Assembly: GCA_033297075.1 (NCBI GenBank) | Contig: MU858338.1 | Location: 1 to 26,589 of the forward strand | DNA: 26,589 nucleotides | Origin: Rhypophila decipiens | Taxonomy: Eukaryota > Ascomycota > Sordariomycetes > Sordariales > Naviculisporaceae | Reading direction: 5' to 3' | Shown here: one piece after another, positions 9,231 through 20,010 of the stretch | Layout: the number at the start of each line of letters is the position of its first letter | Position numbering within the stretch: position 1 is the stretch's first letter | Position numbers and translations under genes: made by a program | The notes under the pieces: generated by a model | Seen by the model: the letters and a program-made list of their open reading frames with translations, nothing else | Database searches by the model: none | What the model was told of the DNA's origin: nothing

Positions 9231-11276
9231 ATGGCTCCTCCCAGTGGTCCCCGCGGAGGCACCGCTTCCAGACGCCGAGACGGCAACCGATCGAGTGGCA
9301 GCACCCTTACTGGCGGTATTTCCAAGCGTCGCGGCAACGTTCCCATCGATCGCGATGGAGATGTTTCCATGGATGCACCTGCTGGCGGCTCCAACCCTGG
9401 TCGCGGCGGACGAGGAACCCGAGCCTCTAAAGGCTCCAGAGGCACTGCTCGTGCTGCACGCGTCAGCAGTTATGTCGAAGATAATCGACCTACCAGATTC
9501 AATCGCCAGGTCCTCAAAATTCATGGTCTGAAGAACACCAAGGCTGCAAGTAACCCAGACGGCGGCCTTCGCGGTTTGATCGAGTTCATCGAGCGAAAGG
9601 CTTCCAAGGATAAGCCAGTCAAAATCGGCAGGGTAACTATTCTATCCCAGGACAAAATTATCAACATTCGACATTGTATTCTAACAATTTAACAGCGTGC
9701 TCTGGACGGTGATTGTGTCTGGATCAATGTCGGAAAGGAGGATGCTCCGGCTGTTCTGCACCTGAATGGATATTCGTATGCCGGAGGCGTACTCACCGTC
9801 ACCGAGACTGATGAAAGAGTGCCCATGGCCGGTGCACCAGCCAACTCGGCCGAGACTGCCAAGCACTCCAAGGATGCCGCCGAGCTCAAACAGAAGTTGG
9901 GAGAGGTCCTGGCAAGACGCTACAACCCCGAGGGCCGTCTTTTGGACTTGTCTTCACTCGGAAGCGATCCTGTTTTGAGCACGTTGGGCACATTCGAATC
10001 CGAGAGCAGAGCTATGAAGGCATTCAGAGCTCTCCTGCACATTGTCAGCGAGACGTACAAGAACCCTCGTGAAAAGGAGGAGGGCATCCAGGCCGTGACG
10101 GTTGCAAACAACCAAGTCGACGACGTCAACACAATCTATCAACTGGCGTTGGATCTTCCAGGCCTGAAGCGTCTTGACCTCAGCAACAACAAACTCGATT
10201 CCATCTCCAAGCTCGCCAAGTGGAAGGGGCAATTCCGCCATCTGGAAGAGCTTCATCTTGCCGGCAATGGAGTGGTAAACCAGGAGAACTACGTCACCGA
10301 ACTCCTTGGCTGGTTCCCGTTTTTGCAGATCCTCAATGGACAACAAGTCCGGACTCGTCAACAAATCGACGAGTACCTCAAGACACGCTCCGCCACACCT
10401 TTCCCCACGTTCCTCCCGTCAAACGTCCGGGATTCCGAAAATGTCACCGAGGCATTTGTCCGAGCTTTCTTTCCTCTGTATGACACAGACAGGGCTACAC
10501 TGGTTTCTACCATGTACGACAAAGACTCGGTGTTCTCTCTCTCCACACCACCAGCTCCTCGCCCAACACCTGCCTGGAGCTCCTATGTCAAGTACTCTAG
10601 AAACCTTGACCCCAAGGCCCTTCGGACGAGTCACCGCTCGACTGTCACGAAGCGGTTGTACACAGGTGCCAATGCCATCGCCGACGTATGGAAGACGCTT
10701 CCTGCAACCCAACATCCCCTACCGGAGTCTGGCCGTTGGATTGTCGATAGCCACCTGCTTCCCAATGTCCCCGAGCCGTCTGTCCCAGGCCATCCCGGTG
10801 TCAATGGGATGATTATCACCCTCAACTGCGAATTCGAAGAGGCTGATGTCTCGCAAAACCTTTTCGGAACTCGAGGGTTTTCGCGTACAATAATTCTCGG
10901 ACCAGTCAAGCCTACACCACCTCCCAACACTACCCCGCCCTATCGCGTCCTCAGTGACCAGCTCACTTTGCACAGCTGGAAACCTCAACAGGCTGTGGTC
11001 GAGCAACCACCTGCTCCAGTCATGGCTCCAGCTCCAGTCATAGCCCCTGCTCCACCAGTTGCAGCAGAGCCCACGGTTGATGCTGATGGAATCGATCCTC
11101 AAGTCAAAGCACACCTCACCGCAGAACTGGCAGCACGTACCGGCATGACAATGGAGTATGCTCAATTGTGCCTCTCTGGTGCTCCCAATTGGAATTTCGA
11201 TGCGGCTGTGGCTGCATTCCATCAAATGAAGGCCGCCTTGCCCCCTTCGGCTTTCACTCCACGTCCGTCAGCGTAG
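9231..11276 (+). CDS. mex67: mRNA export receptor MEX67 (TAP/NXF1 family)
   Basis: MEX67 carries mature mRNP through the nuclear pore, usually as a dimer with the small NTF2-like protein MTR2. Exon 1 is 9231-9632, the intron 9633-9695 and exon 2 9696-11276, giving 660 residues. Domains in order: an Arg/Gly-rich basic N-terminus (to about 80); an RNA-binding RRM-like fold (about 90-175) split by the intron; leucine-rich repeats (about 263-360) with LPGLKRLDLSNNKLDSIS and LEELHLAGN; an NTF2-like domain (about 383-560) starting at VTEAFVRAFFPLYD; a Pro/Ala linker (APVMAPAPVIAPAP); and a C-terminal TAP-C/UBA-like domain (about 608-660) with RTGMTMEYAQLCL and NWNFDAAVAAF, which in the family binds FG nucleoporins. 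All domains are present and the length is normal. It is transcribed away from MPH1 and preceded by a long ATG-free leader. The identification is firm from domain order. Confidence 0.96.
9633..9695 (+). other. mex67: Intron of MEX67, 63 nt
   Basis: Donor GTAACT after codon AGG, branch CTAAC at 9681-9685, acceptor AACAG ending at 9695. Phase 0. Removal joins the two halves of the RNA-binding domain. If retained, TAA at 9690-9692 ends translation after 153 residues. Confidence 0.9.
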
Positions 11277-11546
11277 GGCTCCGTCGTCATGGAGGTTTGT
11301 TAAGAAGCGAGCGTCTTTTTCTTTTGCGTGGAATGGATGGCAACGATTCGTGGCCAGGGGTTTATGGAATCTTCCCACTCTCCAGGGAACTTATAGCCAA
11401 AATGGCATTTTCTTTTTGTGAGCCGTCGATCTTGACAAGAGATAGCATCACGAGCGACGGTCTGTATTTGCATAACCAGGTGTTTGGGCGGTCCGGCAGG
11501 TGGATTACTTTTTGCTTTTGTTCTCACGGATCATGGCATTGGGCGG

Positions 11547-11552
11547 AATAAA
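11547..11552 (+). terminator. Possible poly(A) signal of MEX67
   Basis: An exact AATAAA lies 271 nt after the MEX67 stop on the coding strand, a normal 3'-UTR length for filamentous fungi. Fungal poly(A) signals are often degenerate, so a match is suggestive only. Confidence 0.3.
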
Positions 11553-13165
11553 TGGAGCTGCGGCGACATGATACCACAATTTGGCATTCGAGGCTTTACA
11601 TCCAACTAAAGGAAGGACATGATGAAATAGGAAAAACAGAAAAAAAACATGGGCAGCGAGTCATCTCGAGGACAACGGATGTACATTATATATGTAACTT
11701 CAAAGGGGTCGTGGAACAAGCCAACAAGGCGGTGGCAAAGCGAGAAGGGGTAAATAGAGCGATGGCCGAAAGGTGTAAGCCTATGTTATTTCGACGCTGC
11801 CAAATTCATCCTTGCTTCACTGATGGTCTATACAAATTGCCATTCGGTTCCCAATCTGAATAGCACCCTCTGGAGCTGATCGGCTGGACATGGTTTGATG
11901 CTGCCCAGAATGGAAACTTAGGTAGCTTTATGATAGAAACGAAATCACCTACTCTTGTAGTACAAACCTGTGGCCCTATCCTCCCTGCCCCGTGTCTGCT
12001 CTTTCCCCGTAACCTAACTCTAGCATAATCGTAGAAGCTTCCGAACCAGATGCTGCCGTGGTTGCCGGTGTCAATGTACAGCAGCTGGTTCTCTTGGTAG
12101 CTCACTTGCGCATATAAGCCAAGTGTTGTTTGACAATGCTTCCCTGGTGTTCCAGGCCGTCACAATAGCTAGCAGCTTTGTGAGGCCATGCAGATTAGCA
12201 GCATACCAAATATCTCGCAGCGTGCTTTCGCCGTCCCGTCTGCTCTCGACTACATGTAGTATAAGCCGCGCGCTATGAAGTTCATATAGTATGATTCCCT
12301 CGGCTTTGACGCAAGGTCGTCTGTCTGCCTGACATGGGCCTTTTGATCGGTTCGCGCGGGAGTTCTGATTTCTTAATGAGGAGAATTATGTGACTGAACA
12401 TGGATAAATGACTGGTTCTTGGTGGTTTTTTTGGAGTTAGTCGCCAATGGTGGTCATGGGATATCACATTGATGATGATGGGGGGGTATTTCCATGGGCG
12501 CTTAAAATGGGTGGATGCATGACATTACGCTCGCTCGGGATAGGGGACAGGGATCGATATCCGCCAGTGCTACTGTGTAAAAACGATCGATCATCGGATG
12601 CAGGAACGATTGTTAAACAGAATGGATTAAACTACTGCAGGGCCGTGATTTTGTAGCTGATTTTGTATGTGACAAAATCAGCAGAGAGAAGGTTGCGTGA
12701 GTGCAGGTCCAGTTCCTACCATAATAGTCCTCTACCCTATCGGAGCTTTAATGCGGAAAAGGGGCCGCCGATTCTTGTTGCTCCTGCCGGTGCTGCTGCC
12801 GCCAGCGCCGCTCCATCTTGCATTGCATTCCCGCCCGGCCTAACTCCTGCTGTGTAGACGCCACTGCACTCATCACTGGCCTTGGTTGATGGCCTCCCAT
12901 GGCCTTGCCATGTGTGGTGGGCGATTCATGCTTGCTGACTTATCTGTGCTACCTACCTCCTCTTATTGACGGTACGACTTGGCTTCATCAAGGTGCAGCA
13001 CAAACGCCATCCTTCTGCTGTGCTTCTTCTTCGGTACTGCCGGTGTCGGTGTTACCTTCACACCTTGCGGGGATAACTGGGCAAATGTTCGTGTTGCTGT
13101 CATCAACAGCCGCAGTTCAAGATGCGAGCTTATTTTACCATAGTTCAGGGACTGTCCCCTAGAGG

Positions 13166-13188
13166 CTGACTGACTGACTGACTGACTG
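13166..13188. repeat. (CTGA)5 microsatellite
   Basis: Five perfect CTGA units and a partial sixth (23 nt) in the gene-poor stretch between MEX67 and the Kelch gene. No coding or regulatory role is visible; tetranucleotide arrays like this usually vary in length between isolates. Confidence 0.85.
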
Positions 13189-15715
13189 CCGGTCCAAGAC
13201 CTCCAAGATATCATTGACTTTCTTTTGTAATCAACCATCTCTATATAGCAAGCTGAAGCCGAACACGAAGTCTTGGATATGAGTATGCGAGGACTGTGCA
13301 TGTCATCCAAATTGATGATATATTGAACCCATTTCAGGCATCAAAATGAGGTAACTAGGTGGTCAACAGAAAGACTCGCCGCAGACCTACAGTGCGGTTG
13401 GTGGTGTTCACTTTTACTTGTCCAATATGTATTCCGCATGGTTGGTTGAGGCGTGGTCCATCTCGGTAATCCAGCTGTGCAAAGGGTGTATACGTTGGCC
13501 GAGCAAACTGGCCCCGGACAGAAGATATATGTTATATGCAGACAGGTTTCTATGTATGGCACGCGAGCTTATTGCCGAGACTTTATTCGGGGTCAACGTC
13601 CCTCCACGAATGTCGGCTCTGGAGAAGTCGTGATGTTGGATGGCCTGGAATAGCTTTATTCGGCCGCTCTCGGTGGGTTCTTGAAGAGCTGCAGCCCATA
13701 TAGTAAGCAGTCAGGCTTGGAAGTTGCTGCCCCCGAGTAAGTCAGCAAAGCTTTCTCCTCGACGGGGACAACAGGGAGAAAGTCGGAACGTGGCTTGACA
13801 ACGATACCATAGGAGTTTGCATCGTCAGCAGCAGGTCTCATCGCCCAGCCCCTTTGACTGGCTGTTACGGACACAGTCCTGTTGTTTCTCCCTTACTTTT
13901 GCAAAAGGGACATGTGCCGAGAGCTGCAAATTCACAATTCCTCTGTGGATAACAAACAAGCATTCTTCTTGTATGGAAGATTCTGCGCTGACACGCCGTG
14001 GATATCGTTTCGGATGGCTCTCCGAACCCGGGGATACCGTTGTTTGTCCGGAGGATACGGATAAGAGGCTGCGGCCGTCTTCTAAACCAGGGCTTATTAT
14101 ATGCATCACCGAAACTCCAAAACCTCAATGACCCGGACGAGCAAAGGGTTTCCCGGTACAGGTTCAGGCCTATATGACGTGCGCCTTGCCAGTCCGTCGG
14201 AACACGGGAGAGTTTACCTAGGTGGTCCTTTCAATCCTCACACGGCTCATTCTTCCATTGCACATCACAACAGACACAAGGAGATACTTGCCTGGTAGGC
14301 GACAGTATTGTCCGACCCAAGCGCCCGCCTGTCACCTGCATCCAGTCTGCGCGAAATCTGAGGTCGGGCCGGGTGCTGGGCCTGCCATGTACTGCAATTA
14401 ATATCGCCCGAGCCCACTCACCGATTGATTCCACCAGGCAGGTTCAAATCCAATACCACAGAGGCAAAGAGAAGAATTGTCAGTCTTCGTTTCTCTTGTT
14501 TAACTTGATGTTTGTTCAATGTTGACCAATCTGGCTTTCGGCCCCCACTTCCAACACCTCGCCATATCTTGCCATTTCTGCTCCGTGGAACAAGTATCAC
14601 AGCACAAGTGGAAACGAAGCACATCATGATCGCTGCCCGTCTTCCATGAGTTCCACGAACCATTGTGGATCATGTATCCGTGCTCGACAACTAGGAGTGC
14701 AGGAAGGAACAAGCAAAGCCTCGTCAGCTGGCAGGAAGCATGGCAGCCAGCCCATGGCTTGGTGATGAGGGACTGAGCGTCTCGCAGAGTTGCAGTGCAG
14801 AGCGTCGTCGATAGCAAGAACCTTTCAGCGAGAATAAAATGTCACCCCTCCCTCCATCGTCATCTTTTTACGGTTAAGTGCAAAGTTAGTCCACCAAGCC
14901 CCCCGGGCGGTCCCTCCTCTCTCCGCTTTCCTTTTCCCTCTTCTGCTAGGCGCAGGGGGTGATTGGTGTTTCAGAATGAGTGCCTGGCATTTGCTAGTGG
15001 GTGCAGTGACCTGTTGCTGCACACTGCACCACAGCACGCTATCCGTACCTTGCCTTTTCTCACCTTGCACCACTTTCCCATCCCCGGGCCTGTGTCTCGT
15101 CGCCGTTCAACCTGTCGAGGTCTGAACCAAACCGTTGGCCGCTTTTTGGCTCGGTCAAATTGCATAGAAACAATTTTACCAACCCCCACAGCCTATCATC
15201 CGTTATCACGAGAGCGTCAACAGCCCTCCGAATTTACGGATCGCCAGTGTGGATGTGATGCGTGATCTAAAATGAGCTTGAGCAAAACTGAACTGTGCCG
15301 GACGATGCGAATGCGGTCATGCGAATTGTTACTCTGGGACTGCTATTCTGACGGCCCTGGCAGCTGTTTTCTCCTTCAATTGCTGCCAGAGTGCCAGACT
15401 GAACAGGACTCTGCAGATTTTTTATTAAATGATTACAGTGATATTTTGCTGCTGCATTTGCTTGCACCGCCGCTGGATTTCTTTCTTGTTGAGCAATCCT
15501 TTTCACCCCTGCCCTGTCCGTGCCTGCCTGTGTCCAGTCGGACCCCCCAGACAACATGGACCGCCCCTTTTCCACTGTCAGTGGCCGAGCTCCCCTGCGC
15601 TTCTCGTCGAGATGATCCACTCAGGCCAGCCCCCCGTGGCTTGCTCCATGTTCCCTGCAGGGCCAAGGGACTTATCTTTCGGCCTGCGTGTGGGTGGCTG
15701 TCAAGGTAGTTCCAT

Positions 15716-16733
15716 GAGAGGGGCTACATCACTTGAGCCACTGACCCTTGGGACCCCTGGTTGCTACCCATTGACCATCCTGATTCGTCTAGTGTCCCCG
15801 GGGGCCTGCCACCCCCCTTGACAAACTACCCCGGAGGCCCTGTTTGGTTCATCTCCCATTTTCTCGCCGGTTCGTTTACTCGTCCCTCGGTCTGCGTCTC
15901 CTGGTTTCGCTCGCCAGGTTGCGGTCTGTTCTCGTCCCGGGTCTCTCTCTCACCACGGCCGTTCTTCTCGCTGAGAAACAACGGCAGAAGCCTCCAAACT
16001 GGACCGGAACTCTCGTCTGTGACGTGCAACAATTCATCCAGGAGTGCTAGAGAAAGCCCATCTCGAATATTTTGTTTCCTTTGCGCGACCACCGTGCTGT
16101 TTGCTTCCGTCTTATTATATCCAAAGGGGTTTATGCACCAGGGGGCAGCACAGGAGGTTCGAGTACGACCACACCTTACCCTTTATCCAGAAACGACACC
16201 CAGTCTGTTGTTCGAGTCCACTTCATACCCCCAATCCTGCGACACGAACCCCCTCAGGTCTGAGAGAGAGGAACGTCTTCGTTTCTCCGCCGCGCATCAC
16301 GATCGACCTCAACCGAACTCTTGTGTTTCTCACTCATTCGGAAACACGCAGAGGAGAAAAAGGTTTGTTCTGTAGATCAACCTTATCCTTCTCCCGTCCA
16401 GTCCAGGGCCGGCCCTCAGCCTCCATCAGCTCAGTTGGTGGTTATCGACTCCTTTTGTGCCACAGCCACAGGATATTTGGTCCGTTCACGACTTTTGGGC
16501 ACAAGCGGTGCTTGGCTTCAGAGCTGTGCCCCTTTTGTCTTCTGACCGTCGCTGAACTTGTTGTCCTTTCTTGTCTCATTCGCGGCCTTCTCTCCCTACG
16601 ACACGCTACGCTACATTCCAACGCCAAACACGACATGTCTCTGTAATTATCGAGACGCATCATCATCCACCAAATCCACAATCTCTACACGAATACTGAT
16701 CGTCTCTGGGACTGGCGAAGGGGCATTGACAAG
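15716..16733 (+). promoter_or_regulatory. Long, ATG-poor leader of the Kelch gene
   Basis: In 1018 bases before the start at 16734 there are only two ATGs, at 16133 and 16635, although four occur between 15555 and 15713. The first would open an 80-codon frame ending at 16375. The second opens a three-codon frame. The DNA is pyrimidine-rich, with a run of TC around 15940. I read this as promoter plus a long 5' UTR. The frames crossing it on the plus strand (15761-16375, 16044-16646) mostly lack ATGs and look like by-products. Confidence 0.45.
16635..16646 (+). promoter_or_regulatory. Three-codon upstream ORF of the Kelch gene
   Basis: ATG TCT CTG TAA (Met-Ser-Leu-stop), with G at -3, ends 87 nt before the main start. 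It is the only ATG in the last 598 bases of the leader. Very short upstream frames can reduce or condition translation of the main frame. Whether ribosomes use it is unknown. Confidence 0.45.
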
Positions 16734-19025
16734 ATGCCTCTTCCTCAGCCAAAGGTCCCGTTGACGGATATCTGCTCCACCGTTTTCAACAATACTCTCT
16801 ACACCTATTCGGCTAACGCGTTCCAGGCATTGCCATTGGAGTCTGGTGGCGAATGGAAACAACTACCGCAGGGTGAAAAGGTCAGCGGAGGAGTCTGCGT
16901 TGGGACAACACCGGGCGACCCATCAACAGCAGCTTTGTTTGTCGTCGGAGGAAAGGGATCGAAGAGCGATTACCATGGCATCCAGAAGTATACCTATTCG
17001 ACAGGAAAATGGGAGTCGCTGTCGCTGCCAATGCCGGTGACCCAGGAGCGACTCTGGCACGGCGCGACTTATATCAACACAACCGATTCGCTTCTTATCT
17101 ATGCTGGTTCTCAGGATGGTTCGAAAAACCCGTCGACGCAGACATTCACTATTGGAGCCAACGCTCCACATGCCGTCACCGCATACGAATCCATCGCACC
17201 GCCGAGCACCAACCCGATACTTCTCCAGTGGTCGCCGAGCGAGGCGGCCTTGATTGGCGGCAGCGCCGACAACAAGAAGATCTTCCTGTTTAGCCCGGAG
17301 AGGATGTGGTTCGACTCCGGGGCTTCGTTGGCGGATCCCATACCGAAGGATGTGACTGCAGTCAAGGCCATAATAATGAAGGGCGACGATGGTTCGAAGA
17401 GCTTGTACACCTTCGACATGACCGAGTCTCCCAACAGCGTCAAGCGAACCGTCCTATTCACTAACCAGGATACGCCCGTCCAAAACGCCGCTCCGGTCGC
17501 AAGTCGAAGCGTCGAGAATCGCGGCCTGGAGAAGCGAGAGCCATTAACGATCAATGACTGGCCCCCATATGACGGATCGCAAGCGCCGATGGCCGTAAGA
17601 AACGGGTTTGCACTGGCCGAGGACCACAACGGGATGGTGGTATTTGCAGGAGGAAATGAAGATGACGTTTTATGCATGTTTAATGCCAGGGAAAATGTGT
17701 GGGAGAATGCCACGGCCATGTTTGCCACAGTAGGCATTCTTTCAGACGAATCATCATCGACGACGACGGCAACTACACTGTCAACAAGCCGGGATTTTAG
17801 AGCGACGGCCACAGGTGAGCCTTCCGCCGTGGTTGCAGCACCTGCGACTCCCACCGAGTCTTCTACGGCCCAGCCTGTGGCTGGCGGTGGACCGATAATA
17901 TCGACCAACACCATTCTTGGTGCTGTTCTTGGTGCCATTTTCGGTCTCGCCATTCTTTTGTTCGCCATCTATTGGTGTATCCAGAGAACCCGAAAACGAC
18001 AGGCGCACGCCGAAGCTGGCCATGCCCGCAGAGCGAGCGGCTACTCGGCCGACGAGAAAGACCCGGCGGGCTATGCCAGCGACAGCATGGCACGCAGTCT
18101 GAATGCACCAGGAGTATTCCGTGGACACCAGAACAAGGGCTCGCACAGTTCCTTCTCCTCGATGGCGATTCTAATGGGCCGTGTAAACCAACAAAAACCA
18201 GGGCTAGCGTCCCCCAGACGACAACCAAGCAAGAACAGCTTCCACAGCCGGAACAGCTCCGCAGACAGCACCTTCCGGGCCTTCAAGAGCACCATCAGCA
18301 AACCGATTCCCCAGACAACACCTACACAGAACCTGACCGCCACCAGACCGCCTCGGCCAGACTTTCAGCTGCAGCCACCGCCAATCCCAACGGGCGAGGA
18401 CAAGGGAGTGTCGTTTGCTGCCAACACCACGGAGCCAAGATCCAGGAACCTCACGGGTGGTGGTCCCATGGACGGCGACGACAGCACTCGCCGCAGTTCT
18501 GGATGGAACAGATATTGGTCTGGAGGCTCTGCCCTCAACATGCTCGGCTTCGGTGGCAACAACAACGGCAATGCGAACAGCAACGCCTCACGGCGAGAAA
18601 CGGTCGAGTCGGACGGGTCGCACTATAGCGATCGAAACCGAATCACGCAGGACAGCGCCACGGTCCCACCTCTACAGTTTTCCGAGCCGCGAGCATCCTT
18701 CAGCCGCGTCACCACTCGAAGCCCAACGGTTGCTCACCACAACGAGAACATCAGCCAAGGCATGCCGGTTCAGATCGAGACGCAGCGGCCTGTCAGCGCG
18801 GTGAGCTCCATGTCGGGCTATTCCAGCGGCATCCCAGCATCTGTTCACGACGCATGGGATCCCACAGAAGCGAGCAAGCCATGGGGAGCCGATCGCGCAC
18901 CCGCTACCCGCTATAACGCCACGGGGCCATACACGACTCCTCTGGCGCCTGCGTCTTCTACCCGAGCACAGCCTCCTCCCATGAGAGACGACATGAGCTG
19001 GCTCAACCTTGGTGATGGTCGGTAG
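16734..19025 (+). CDS. Kelch-like single-pass membrane protein with disordered tail
   Basis: A 763-residue intronless frame. Residues 1-335 have Kelch/beta-propeller features: LFVVGGKG at 68-75 followed by YTYSTGKW, LLIYAG at 120-125, and VVFAGGNEDDVLCMF at 302-316 followed by NVW. Three N-glycosylation sequons lie in this part (N19, N115, N326), and a dibasic EKR (266-268) resembles a Kex2 site. A Thr/Ser/Ala-rich stalk (about 338-385) leads to one membrane segment (about 393-415, ILGAVLGAIFGLAILLFAIYW) followed by RTRKRQ, which puts the tail on the cytoplasmic side. The tail (416-763) is Ser/Pro/Asn-rich and disordered, with ordered-looking motifs such as SGWNRYWSGGSALNMLGFG and a final MSWLNLGDGR. 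The start has A at -3, but there is no cleavable signal peptide. It could be a surface or wall-linked sensor-like protein; this is inference. I believe related fungal proteins are uncharacterised, and any splicing-factor label would not fit what is seen here. Confidence 0.85.
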   Translation: MPLPQPKVPLTDICSTVFNNTLYTYSANAFQALPLESGGEWKQLPQGEKVSGGVCVGTTPGDPSTAALFVVGGKGSKSDYHGIQKYTYSTGKWESLSLPMPVTQERLWHGATYINTTDSLLIYAGSQDGSKNPSTQTFTIGANAPHAVTAYESIAPPSTNPILLQWSPSEAALIGGSADNKKIFLFSPERMWFDSGASLADPIPKDVTAVKAIIMKGDDGSKSLYTFDMTESPNSVKRTVLFTNQDTPVQNAAPVASRSVENRGLEKREPLTINDWPPYDGSQAPMAVRNGFALAEDHNGMVVFAGGNEDDVLCMFNARENVWENATAMFATVGILSDESSSTTTATTLSTSRDFRATATGEPSAVVAAPATPTESSTAQPVAGGGPIISTNTILGAVLGAIFGLAILLFAIYWCIQRTRKRQAHAEAGHARRASGYSADEKDPAGYASDSMARSLNAPGVFRGHQNKGSHSSFSSMAILMGRVNQQKPGLASPRRQPSKNSFHSRNSSADSTFRAFKSTISKPIPQTTPTQNLTATRPPRPDFQLQPPPIPTGEDKGVSFAANTTEPRSRNLTGGGPMDGDDSTRRSSGWNRYWSGGSALNMLGFGGNNNGNANSNASRRETVESDGSHYSDRNRITQDSATVPPLQFSEPRASFSRVTTRSPTVAHHNENISQGMPVQIETQRPVSAVSSMSGYSSGIPASVHDAWDPTEASKPWGADRAPATRYNATGPYTTPLAPASSTRAQPPPMRDDMSWLNLGDGR

Positions 19026-19990
19026 AAGACGTCTTCAAACCTGACCATTTTTTTTTTTACCGAACCCCCAAAACAATGGCTGCCCCATGAACAACGCTTC
19101 ACGACCGCAACTTGCTTCATGATCAGCGATGAGCCTATATACCGCGACTCGATGTTGTATTTCGCTCAATTATACCCCCTCAGTATACATATTTACGCAT
19201 TTTTTGGTTGTTCTTCATTGTCTTTTCTTCCTTTTAAATCCATCCAGCTGGTGCACTCGCACCACGGCTGTCAAATAATCTGTTGTCGAACGTCCCTCCA
19301 CCTCGTCCCTCTACTACGATATTAGACCATTGCAAAAGAGAATCTGCTTCATTTTCAGGGAAGGGGAGGAAAAAAAGAAATCAAGGGCATGTCATCCATC
19401 CAAAAGTTTGCCCTTTTCTGGTGTGTTGCTGTGCGAGCTGTCTGGTCGGTCTGTCACTATAATTGGATCGACACAAACGCCCACACGCGTTTCCTTATCT
19501 TTCCATCGTTTGGAAAGCGTTGGATTCAAGTAGCAAGCAAGAAGGTCGCGAGCTTGCTGTCTCTCTATTCCGATATTTTGTGTGTGTGCATATATACCAT
19601 TCCCAACACAACACTCTTTGTTCCCATTCATGGGGCGCTCTCTCCTGTATATTCTTACTTTTTTTCTTCTTGTTTTACTAGCATTTGCATCATTATCGAG
19701 CGGCCCGGGCTTGGTCCTTTAATTTTCGTTCGTCTCAAACACCACCGGCCATTTAGACAGCACACGATTTCTTTGGGAAGGTGTCTGTCTGTTTTGGTTG
19801 GTCCAAGTAAATTTTCAATATTCTTATTTTTTCTTATACCTCGCCTCATTTTCTTCCTCATTCATCTTTGTCACCACTTGTCGAGCAGTAGTAGGGATGG
19901 GGAGGAAGTAAACAAGCAGGCAGGCAGGCTATTGAGTCGATGGACGCTGTGTTCATCATCATCAACAACAACAACAAACAACTCTCGTGT

Positions 19991-20010
19991 ATCTATCTAT
20001 CTATCTATCT
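19991..20010. repeat. (ATCT)5 microsatellite
   Basis: Five perfect ATCT units in a CT-rich part of the Kelch 3' flank. A short CAGG array (19916-19930) and CAT/CAA runs lie within 80 bp, so the segment is generally slippage-prone. Confidence 0.85.

Larger units (their letters stand above)
11277..15715. other. Gene-poor stretch downstream of MEX67
   Basis: No gene can be supported in these 4.4 kb. The first few hundred bases are the MEX67 3' region, with an AATAAA at 11547-11552, 271 nt after the stop, as a possible poly(A) signal. Short frames occur throughout, up to about 145 codons, with no recognisable domain. The minus-strand frame at 13656-13874 looks the most protein-like but is only 72 codons and unrecognised. 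A (CTGA)5 microsatellite lies at 13166-13188. The right third becomes pyrimidine-rich towards the Kelch gene leader. Confidence 0.45.

Noticed and set aside
13166..13188. CTGA array considered as a CRISPR- or satellite-like element
   Set aside because: It is a simple 4-bp microsatellite without spacers, in a eukaryotic context.
14441..14451. A second GGTTCAAATCC B-box match
   Set aside because: The flanks do not form a T-stem, there is no acceptor stem and no T run follows.
15761..16646. Plus-strand frames of about 200 codons before the Kelch gene, considered as a missed signal-peptide exon
   Set aside because: They mostly lack ATG starts, no donor/acceptor pair gives a convincing hydrophobic signal joined in frame, and the ATG-poor leader explains them.
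17111..17968. Minus-strand frame of 285 codons inside the Kelch gene
   Set aside because: It lies wholly antisense to a well-supported frame, has no domain and results from the codon bias of the sense gene.
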